Position numbers and translations under genes: made by a program. The notes beneath the pieces are model-generated. The model was not told the origin of the DNA and did no database searches. It saw nothing but the letters and a program-made list of their open reading frames with translations. A stretch of 32,796 bases of DNA from contig NZ_LGDG01000252.1 in NCBI RefSeq assembly GCF_001279775.1, positions 1 to 32,796 on the forward strand. The letters run 5' to 3'. Shown in pieces: positions 17,195 to 23,353 of this stretch (within the stretch, counting starts at the first letter, position 1; each line of letters opens with the position of its first letter). Source of the stretch: Streptomyces sp. MMG1533. GTDB taxonomy: Bacteria; Actinomycetota; Actinomycetes; Streptomycetales; Streptomycetaceae.

Positions 17195-17745
17195 ACGAGT
17201 GGTGGCCAGGGGTTCGGTGGAGCGGGCAGTGAGGGGGCCACGATGACGAGGATCAGGACGTAGGCGGTGGCCAGTGGCCCGAGGGGAGGGCTCGATGCCG
17301 GCCGTGACGGCGGGCCCCGCGATGACGACGGGCCTGGCGATGACGACGGGCCTGGCGATGACGACGGAGAATTCCCTGCGGGCGACCAGGGGGCCTCCGG
17401 CGTGCCGGCGGCCTTTGGGGCCGATCCCGGCGCGGTGCGCGGCCCAGTAGCCGGTGGTGATCTTCGTGGCGGTGTGACGGCGGCCAGGGCGAGGGCGGGC
17501 CGCAGGACGGGCAGGATGCCGGCGGGGTCGGTGTGCGGGCCGTGGAAGACGAAGAACACGCGCGGCGAACAGGTCCCGCAGCGCTGCACGGAGGCTGTGG
17601 GCGCCGTCGGCGGCCTCGCCGGACAGGGCGACGCCGACCAGGAACGCGCCGGCGGCGGACACCTGCAGCTGCTGGGCGGGTCCGGCGATCACCAGGGGCA
17701 GGCCGAGGACGATGAGCAGCAGCTTCTCGGGGTCGTCGCTGGAGA
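17195..17745 (-). pseudogene. CPA2 (KefB-like) cation/proton antiporter remnant with multiple frameshifts
   Basis: Reading the minus strand and switching frames reconstructs the C-terminal half of a KefB/CPA2 membrane domain: SSDDPEKLLLIVLGLPLV and QQLQVSAAGAFLVGVALSG, then VFFVFHGPHTDPAGILPVL (second frame), then KITTGYWAAHRAGIGPKG (first frame), then GPLATAYVLILVIVAP (second) and GPLTARSTEPLA (first). At least four frame switches are needed, and VSAAVGAFLVG has lost one codon. The N-terminal ~250 residues of the family are absent. The motif EFS-VVIAG is expanded by an 18-bp tandem duplication. The gene is dead, but it lies on the same strand as the intact CPA1 operon, as if a larger ion-transport cluster has decayed. 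Confidence 0.75.
17321..17367. repeat. 18-bp tandem repeat inside antiporter pseudogene
   Basis: GATGACGACGGGCCTGGC occurs at 17321-17338 and 17339-17356, and its first 11 bases recur at 17357-17367. On the minus strand each unit encodes VVIARP, giving VVIARPVVIARPVVIAGP where functional relatives have a single copy. It looks like slippage within a gene no longer under selection. Confidence 0.85.
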
Positions 17746-18074
17746 CGAAGGAGGCAGGGCGCCACGCTTCGCCTCCAGCGATCACCGGCCTGACCGAACC
17801 CGGCGCCCCGCGTTCGAGGTCCGCTTGCTGACGCGGGGCGTTGGCCTTGTCGTTGTAGACCTTGGTCAGCCGCTCGATCGCAGACTGCCGCGCCGAGTAC
17901 CCCGTCAGGTGGGGGCATCGGTTCCGCCGAGAACAAGCGCAGTGCGCACGCCGACGGGTGTGTCCGGGTTGCCGGCCCGCTTGTTCTCGGCCTCCGGAGC
18001 CGGTGGTCAGCGCCTCCGACGCGTTCGGCGATCAACCACTGGAGCTGTTCACGAACGACGACGCTCGGGGTACG
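17746..18074. other. intergenic/decayed stretch upstream of antiporter remnant
   Basis: No gene can be supported here. On the minus strand an open frame joins the remnant to SAIERLTKVYNDKANAPRQQ, which is not part of any CPA2 antiporter I know and may mark a recombination junction. The stretch also contains the 66-bp inverted-repeat element at 17926-17991. Confidence 0.5.
17926..17991. repeat. 66-bp element bounded by 14-bp perfect inverted repeats
   Basis: GCCGAGAACAAGCG (17926-17939) is perfectly inverted at 17978-17991, with 38 bp between. The arms are less GC-rich than their surroundings. It lies ~85 bp after the kinase stop on the minus strand, so it may be a long-loop terminator; the size and terminal repeats also fit a tiny non-autonomous mobile element. 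No flanking target duplication is obvious. Confidence 0.6.
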
Positions 18075-19790
18075 TCAGCGCCCATCGACCGGGGCACGCC
18101 AGACCAACGTGGTACCGCCGCCGGGCGGGCAGGTCAGTTCGAATGATCCGCCCAGCTGCTCGGCTCGCTCGGCCAGGTTGCGCAGACCGCTGCGCCGCCC
18201 CTCGGCCGGGACGCCGACGCCGTCGTCCGCGACGGTGAGGATCACCTCGACGCCGTCCGTCTTCAAGGCCACGTCCGCCCGGGTCGCGCGGGCGTGCCGG
18301 CCGACGTTGGTGAGCGCCTCGGACAGCACGGCCACCACGTGATCGGCTATCTCCGGGGGCACGTTGGTGTCCAGCAGGCCTTCCATCCGCAGGCCGGCGG
18401 CGAAGCCCAGCAGGGGAGCTGCCTCCCCGGCGGTCCGGGTCGCCCGGGACCGCAGGGTCTCCCTGCCACTGGTCTCACGCGCGCGCAGCCCGAAGATCGT
18501 CGACCGGATGATCTTGATGGTCTCGTCCAGGTCGTCGACCGCGCGCAGAACCCGCTCCGACGCGTCGGGATGGTCGATGAGGCGGCCCGCGCTCTGCAGC
18601 GTCATGCCGGTCGCGAAGAGCCGCTGGATGGCCAGATCGTGCAGGTCCCGGGCGATCCGGTCGCGGTCGGCGAGCAGGGCGATCTGTTCGGCGTCGGCGC
18701 GCCGCTCGGCGAGCTCCATGGCGACCGCCGCCTGCCCGGCGAAGCCGACCAGCGGCTTCGTCTCGGCCTCGGAGAAGACGGTGCGGTCGGCGGAGCGAAC
18801 CAGCAGCAGCACACCGCGGACACCGTCACCCGTCCCGATCGGGACCGCCACCGCGGGCCCGAGCCCCGCGAACCGCGGCGGCCCCGCCGTAATCCGCTCG
18901 TCGGACGTGACATCCACGCTCGTCACGGGTTCGGCGGCGGAGAACGCCGCGCCGATCAGGCTGCCCTCGACCGGCAGTACCAGGCCGTTGTGCTCCTGAG
19001 CCTGATCGCCGATGGCCAGCTCCACGGCCAAGGCGTCGTTGTTCGCCATCGGCACGGCCATCACCGCGAGTTCGGCACCGGCGATCTCCCGGGCCCGCTC
19101 GGCGATCACCGCCAGGACCTCGGTGCGCGGCCTGCCGGACATCAGGGTGTGGGTGATCTCACCGCTCGCGCGCAGCCAGCGCTCACGCTGTGTGGATTCC
19201 TCGTACAGCCGGGCGTTGTCGATGGCCACACCGGCCGCCACGGCAAGCGTGGACAGGACCGACTCGTCCTCGTCGTCGAACTGGGCGCCGCCGCGCTTCT
19301 CGGTGAGATACAGGTTGCCGAACACGTGGTCGCGGACCCGGATCGGTACTCCGAGGAAGGTGTTCATCGGCGGGTGGTGGGGCGGAAAACCGTGCGAGGC
19401 GGCGTGGTCGGAGAGCTTCTCCAGCCGCAGCGGCTGCGGATGCCGGATCAATTCGCCCAGGATGCCGTGCCCGGCCGGGAAGGGGCCGATCTCGGCGATC
19501 TGCTCCTCGGTGACACCGACCGTCAGGAACTCCGACAGCAGCTTCCCGTCCGGTCTGATGACGCCGAGTGCCGCGTACTGGGCGTCGACCAGGACCGCCG
19601 CGGCCTCCACGATGCTGCGCAGCACGTGCTCCAGGTCCAGTTCACGGCCCACCGCCAGCACGGCTTCCAGCAGGCTGTGCACCCGGTCGCGGGTACCGCG
19701 GGCCGCGTCGAGCCTGGCCTGCAGCTCCTCCAGCAGCTCGTCCAGCCTCAGTTGCGGCAATCGAACGCGCTCGTGCCCGGAGCTCTCCAC
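18075..19790 (-). CDS. DosS/DevS-type heme-sensor histidine kinase (GAF-GAF-HisKA_3-HATPase)
   Basis: A 571-aa soluble sensor kinase. I choose the GTG at 19790 because GGAGG lies 8 nt before it; a longer GTG start at 19835 lacks a binding site. GAF-A (about 45-195) contains GFPPHHPPMNTFLGVPIRV and FGNLYLTEK. From memory of M. tuberculosis DosS, the heme ligand His149 and distal Tyr171 correspond to H139 and Y161 here, so heme binding and O2/CO/NO or redox sensing are expected. GAF-B spans about 210-365. The phosphoacceptor motif is DRDRIARDLHDLAIQRLFATG (H384), and the HATPase has VLSEALTNVGRHA and DDGVGVP. Such kinases phosphorylate a NarL/LuxR-type DevR regulator, but none is encoded in the window. 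It lies 118 bp downstream of GAPDH on the same strand, possibly co-transcribed. The S. coelicolor counterpart would be OsdK. Confidence 0.9.
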   Translation of the reverse strand: MESSGHERVRLPQLRLDELLEELQARLDAARGTRDRVHSLLEAVLAVGRELDLEHVLRSIVEAAAVLVDAQYAALGVIRPDGKLLSEFLTVGVTEEQIAEIGPFPAGHGILGELIRHPQPLRLEKLSDHAASHGFPPHHPPMNTFLGVPIRVRDHVFGNLYLTEKRGGAQFDDEDESVLSTLAVAAGVAIDNARLYEESTQRERWLRASGEITHTLMSGRPRTEVLAVIAERAREIAGAELAVMAVPMANNDALAVELAIGDQAQEHNGLVLPVEGSLIGAAFSAAEPVTSVDVTSDERITAGPPRFAGLGPAVAVPIGTGDGVRGVLLLVRSADRTVFSEAETKPLVGFAGQAAVAMELAERRADAEQIALLADRDRIARDLHDLAIQRLFATGMTLQSAGRLIDHPDASERVLRAVDDLDETIKIIRSTIFGLRARETSGRETLRSRATRTAGEAAPLLGFAAGLRMEGLLDTNVPPEIADHVVAVLSEALTNVGRHARATRADVALKTDGVEVILTVADDGVGVPAEGRRSGLRNLAERAEQLGGSFELTCPPGGGTTLVWRAPVDGR

Positions 19791-19908
19791 CGCTGATTCC
19801 TCCACACTGGCCTCGCCCTGCCGACGGCAGGACACGGATCGTCTATCGACGTCACGCTATCGGGCCGGGGAGACGCGGTGGAACGGGGTCAGGAAGCCGT
19901 GCGTCCGC

Positions 19909-20937
19909 CTAACGCTCCGGGAACCGGGCGACGACGTACTCGGTGAGGTCGAGCAGCCGGTTGGTGTACCCCCACTCGTTGTCGTACCAGCCGAAGACCT
20001 TCACCAGGTTTCCGTGGGCCTGCGTGAGCGGGGCGTCGAAGACGCAGGAGGCGGGATCGCCGACGACGTCGCGCGAGACGATCGGGGCGTCGGACACCCG
20101 CAGGACACCCTTCAGGGGCCCGTCGGCGGCCTCCCGGAAGGCGGAGTTGATCTCGTCGGCGGTCACCTCCCGGTCGAGTACGACGGTCAGGTCGGTGAGG
20201 GAGCCGTCCTCGACGGGTACACGCACGGCGAGGCCGTCGAGGGTGCCGGCCAGCTCCGGCAGCACCTCGCCCACGGCGCGGGCCGCTCCGGTGCTGGTCG
20301 GGATGATGTTCACGGCGGCGGTGCGGCCGCGGCGCGGGTCCTTGTGCGGGCCGTCCAGGACGACCTGGTCGTTGGTGTAGCCGTGAATGGTCGTCATCAG
20401 GCCCTTGTCGATGCCGAAGGCGTCGTCGAGGACCTTGACCATCGGCGCCACACAGTTGGTGGTGCACGAGGCGTTCGAGACGACGTGGTCGTTGTCCGGG
20501 TCGTACGTGCCCTCGTTGACGCCCATGACGACCGTGGCGTCGACGCCCTTGCCCGGCACGGACAGCAGCACCTTGCGGGCCCCGCCCTTCAGGTGCAGTC
20601 CGGCGTCCTCGCGGCTGCGGAAGCGTCCGGTGGACTCGATCACGACGTCCACGCCCAGGCCGGCCCAGTCCAGGGCGGCGGGGTCGCGCTCGGCGGTCAC
20701 GGCGATGCGGTGGCCGTCGACGGTGATCGAGGTGTCGTCGTGCCCGACCGTGCGGCGCAGCCTGCCGTAGGTCGAGTCGTACTCCAGCAGATGGGCGAGT
20801 GCCGCCGGGGAGGTGAGGTCGTTGACCGCCACCACCTCGACCGACGTGCCGGCCGCTGATTCCGCGCGCTCCAGCACACAGCGCAGGTAGTTGCGCCCGA
20901 TGCGTCCGAAGCCGTTGATCCCCACGCGCACGGTCAT
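19909..20937 (-). CDS. gap: glyceraldehyde-3-phosphate dehydrogenase, type I
   Basis: A 342-aa glycolytic enzyme that oxidises glyceraldehyde-3-phosphate with NAD+ and phosphate to 1,3-bisphosphoglycerate. MTVRVGINGFGRIGRN is the Rossmann start, and D40 of VNDLTS marks NAD rather than NADP preference. The catalytic Cys is C158 in SNASCTTNCVAP and the partner His is H185 in TIHGYTNDQ. PTSTGAARAVGEVLPEL and WYDNEWGYTNRLLDL are intact. The phosphate-site loop reads RVPVEDGSLTDL where the housekeeping enzyme usually has RVPVPTGSVTDL or similar, consistent with a paralogue. The ATG has GGAGG 9 nt upstream. It diverges from the stress-protein gene and precedes the DosS-like kinase, so it is probably a condition-specific second GAPDH. 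Confidence 0.93.
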   Translation of the reverse strand: MTVRVGINGFGRIGRNYLRCVLERAESAAGTSVEVVAVNDLTSPAALAHLLEYDSTYGRLRRTVGHDDTSITVDGHRIAVTAERDPAALDWAGLGVDVVIESTGRFRSREDAGLHLKGGARKVLLSVPGKGVDATVVMGVNEGTYDPDNDHVVSNASCTTNCVAPMVKVLDDAFGIDKGLMTTIHGYTNDQVVLDGPHKDPRRGRTAAVNIIPTSTGAARAVGEVLPELAGTLDGLAVRVPVEDGSLTDLTVVLDREVTADEINSAFREAADGPLKGVLRVSDAPIVSRDVVGDPASCVFDAPLTQAHGNLVKVFGWYDNEWGYTNRLLDLTEYVVARFPER

Positions 20938-21029
20938 GTCGCTCGTCCTCCAGGTCGGTGTCGTCCGGTTGCGCTGTCAGCCTGCTGCCGGGGGAGCGGG
21001 GCGGCCATGGGCCGTACGGGGGCGAGCGG

Positions 21030-21044
21030 GGGGACGTTCGGCCC
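21030..21044. promoter_or_regulatory. DevR/DosR-box-like motif between GAPDH and USP genes
   Basis: GGGGACGTTCGGCCC fits the mycobacterial DosR consensus as I recall it (RRGGACTTNNGNCCY) at 14 of 15 positions. It lies 93 bp before the GAPDH start and 249 bp before the USP start. The extended half-site GGGGGACGTTCGG (21029-21041) recurs with one change (GGGGGACGTCCGG) at 22213-22225 before the alcohol dehydrogenase gene. In this GC-rich DNA chance matches are likely enough to need testing. Confidence 0.4.
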
Positions 21045-21097
21045 GGTGCCGAGGACCGGGCGGGCCGTCGGGGCCGAGAGGGCCGCGATCCGGGGCC

Positions 21098-21141
21098 GGT
21101 CGGCGGGCACAGGGGCCCTGCGGCCCCTGTGCCCGCCGACC
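21098..21141. repeat. 20-bp perfect stem with 4-nt loop between divergent genes
   Basis: Arms 21098-21117 and 21122-21141 are perfectly complementary over 20 bp around CTGC. It lies upstream of both divergent genes (GAPDH leftward, USP rightward), so it is not at the 3' end of either. It could be an insulator or terminator in the USP leader, or a remnant terminator of a lost gene. Confidence 0.8.
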
Positions 21142-21292
21142 CGCGCGTCGAGACGATGCATGAAGAGGGGGAGCCGGTGACTGCGCGCGGGGAGAGATGA
21201 GGCACCCCGGCGACCCACCGTTCCCCCGGGGGCCTGGACGCATGCGGCGACGGCCCTCGTATCGGACGCGAGTGGATACGGAGGTACCCCGC

Positions 21293-22192
21293 ATGCTTTC
21301 CCCCATCGTCGTCGGCTTCGACGGCTCTCCCGAGAGCCGGGCGGCCGCAGAGTGGGCCGCGCGTGAGGCACAGCGGCGCGCGCTGCCGTTGCACCTGGTC
21401 ACCGCCTGGATCTGGCGGCCGGTCGACGTGCCGTCGGCTCAGGAGTCGGAAGCCCAGAAGCAGTGGGCGCAGCAGATGCTGAACGAGGCCAGGGAAGAAC
21501 TCGTGGCCCGGTATCCGCAGCTGCCGATCACCGTGGAGCAGGTGGCCGCCCTGGCGACCCGGGCATTGCTGGAGCGGGCCGAAGGCGCCGGCATGCTGGT
21601 GCTGGGCTCGCGTGGGCACGGTGCCGTCACCGGTTTCCTCCTCGGATCCATCGGCCAGCACGTCCTTGCCCGCGCGAACGTTCCCGTGGTGCTGGTACGG
21701 GCCGACAAGACCCTGGCCACGGAGGCCGTCGAGCACACCGAAGCCGCGGCGCAGGAGGACGGCGACGTCGTCGTCGCGCTCCAGGACCGGGACGAGCCAG
21801 CAGAGGAGCTGCTCCGGTTCGCCTTCACCGCCGCTGCCGCCCGCGGTGCCACCCTGCGAGCCGTACACGCCTGGAGCCGGCCCCCGGTCTTCGCGTACAA
21901 CCCCGCAGCCGTGCGGATGGGCGACGAGGACGGCGGCATGGAGGCCCGGGTCGACCGGGAACTCTCGGCAGCCCTCGAGCCCTGGCAGACGAGGTATCCC
22001 CAGGTCAAGGTGGTTCGGACGGTCGACCTCGCGTCCGCCGCGGAGGTCGTGCTTCAGGCAGCCCGGCATGCCGCTCTCGTGGTCGTCGGCCGCAGGACGC
22101 ACCGGCCGGCCCTCGGCATGCGCATCGGACCCGTCACCCACGGCGTGATCCACCACGCCGCCGCGCCCGTCGCCGTCGTGCCGCATGACTGA
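21293..22192 (+). CDS. tandem-domain universal stress protein
   Basis: A 299-aa protein made of two UspA folds (about residues 4-142 and 157-298). ATG 21293 has GGAGG 8 nt upstream; the longer open frame upstream is Arg/Pro-rich and unlikely. The first domain has IVVGFDGSPESRAAAEWA and the ATP-binding loop VLGSRGHGAVTGFLLGSIGQHV (G-2x-G-9x-G-S). In the second domain the equivalent loop is VVGRRTHRPALGMRIGPVTHGV, which departs from the motif, so only the first domain may bind ATP. Tandem USPs are strongly induced by DevR/DosR-type systems in mycobacteria and streptomycetes, and this gene sits beside a DosS-like kinase and a DevR-like box. Confidence 0.92.
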   Translation: MLSPIVVGFDGSPESRAAAEWAAREAQRRALPLHLVTAWIWRPVDVPSAQESEAQKQWAQQMLNEAREELVARYPQLPITVEQVAALATRALLERAEGAGMLVLGSRGHGAVTGFLLGSIGQHVLARANVPVVLVRADKTLATEAVEHTEAAAQEDGDVVVALQDRDEPAEELLRFAFTAAAARGATLRAVHAWSRPPVFAYNPAAVRMGDEDGGMEARVDRELSAALEPWQTRYPQVKVVRTVDLASAAEVVLQAARHAALVVVGRRTHRPALGMRIGPVTHGVIHHAAAPVAVVPHD

Positions 22193-22356
22193 GGGCCGAC
22201 CGGCCCACCCGCGGGGGACGTCCGGAACCTGCGCGCATCGGCGCCACCTGACGGAACCTGGTCCCGAAGCGCCGGAATCCCGTGACTCCGGCGCACCGCG
22301 ACACCGGACCCGCACCACCGCGCGACGCACCACCAGCCGCTGAGGAGAGCCCCGCC

Positions 22357-23319
22357 ATGAAAGCAGCAGTCGTCCGCGCCTTCGGTGAGCCCCTGGTCAT
22401 CGAGGAGCGCCCCGACCCCGTCCCCGGCCCGGGGCAGGTCCTGGTCCGGGTCGAGGCCTCCGGCCTGTGCCACACCGACATCCACGCGGCGCACGGCGAC
22501 TGGCCGGTCAAGCCGACCCTGCCGCTGATCCCCGGCCACGAGGGCGTCGGCATCGTCGAGGAACTCGGCGCGGGCGTCACCCGACTGGCGGTCGGCCGGC
22601 GGGTGGCCGTGCCCTGGCTCGGCTGGGCGTGCGGGCACTGCGAGCACTGCCTGTCCGGCTGGGAGACGCTGTGCGAGCAGCAGGTCAACACCGGGTACGG
22701 CTGTGACGGCGGGTACGCCGAGAAGATGCTCGCCTCGGCCCCGCTGACCTGCGCAGGCGTCACCACCTACAAGGCGCTCAAGGTCGCCGGTGCCGCGCCC
22801 ACCCAGCTGGTGGCGATCTCCGGCATCGGCGGTCTCGGTCACCTGGCCGTGCAGTACGCGAAGATCGCGGGCGCCACCGTCGCGGCCATCGACGTCACCG
22901 ACGAGAAACTGGAGCTCGCCCGGCGGCTCGGCGCGGACATCCTCATCGACGCCCGCAAGGAGGACCCGGCCGAGGTGCTCAAGCAGCATGGCGGCGCACA
23001 CTCCGCCGTCGCGCTCGCGGTGAACGAGCAGGCCTTCGCCGCCGTCTACCGCGGTCTGCGGCGCGGCGGCAAGCTGATCATGGTTGCGCTGCCCGCGGGC
23101 GGCACCATCCAGGTCCCGATCTTCGACACGGTGCTGAACGGCACCTCCGTCATCGGCTCCATCGTCGGCACCCGCCAGGACCTCGACGAGGTGTTCCGGC
23201 TGCACGCCGCGGGCCGCACCGAGGTCATCCGCCAGACCCGTTCCCTGGACACCGTCAACGAGTCCATCGCGGACGTGCTGCGCGGGGACGTCGAGGCACG
23301 CGTCGTCTTCGAGATGTGA
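22357..23319 (+). CDS. zinc-dependent alcohol dehydrogenase (AdhP-like) with internal deletion
   Basis: A 320-aa medium-chain dehydrogenase that interconverts alcohol and aldehyde with NAD(H). ATG 22357 has GAGGAG 9 nt upstream. Catalytic zinc ligands are C38 (SGLCHTDIH), H61 (PGHEGVG) and C132 (LTCAGVTTYKAL). Structural zinc ligands are C92, C95, C98 and C106. The NAD-binding motif is ISGIGGLGHLAVQYAK. The usual AdhP length is ~340 aa. Here GGYAEKMLA joins directly to SAPLTCAGV, so the ~20 residues usually between them (a strand and a VPDGL-like loop) are missing in frame. The family's catalytic residues survive, but the fold near the third zinc ligand may be altered. The gene lies 34 bp before PPDK, likely in one operon. 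Confidence 0.9.
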   Translation: MKAAVVRAFGEPLVIEERPDPVPGPGQVLVRVEASGLCHTDIHAAHGDWPVKPTLPLIPGHEGVGIVEELGAGVTRLAVGRRVAVPWLGWACGHCEHCLSGWETLCEQQVNTGYGCDGGYAEKMLASAPLTCAGVTTYKALKVAGAAPTQLVAISGIGGLGHLAVQYAKIAGATVAAIDVTDEKLELARRLGADILIDARKEDPAEVLKQHGGAHSAVALAVNEQAFAAVYRGLRRGGKLIMVALPAGGTIQVPIFDTVLNGTSVIGSIVGTRQDLDEVFRLHAAGRTEVIRQTRSLDTVNESIADVLRGDVEARVVFEM

Positions 23320-23353
23320 ACCGCCCCCACCGAAGAGGAAGAGGAACCAGACC

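Noticed and set aside
19818..19832. CCTGCCG/CGGCAGG palindrome upstream of the kinase start
   Set aside because: Seven-base GC-rich arms with a 1-nt centre; no supporting promoter context and easily due to chance.
22269..22294. 8-bp inverted repeat (GCGCCGGA/TCCGGCGC) before the zinc ADH gene
   Set aside because: Short and GC-only; expected by chance in such DNA, so not listed as an operator or terminator.
19889..22333. 814-codon minus-strand frame spanning GAPDH and USP
   Set aside because: Overlaps real GAPDH in another frame and is antisense to USP; no domain identity.
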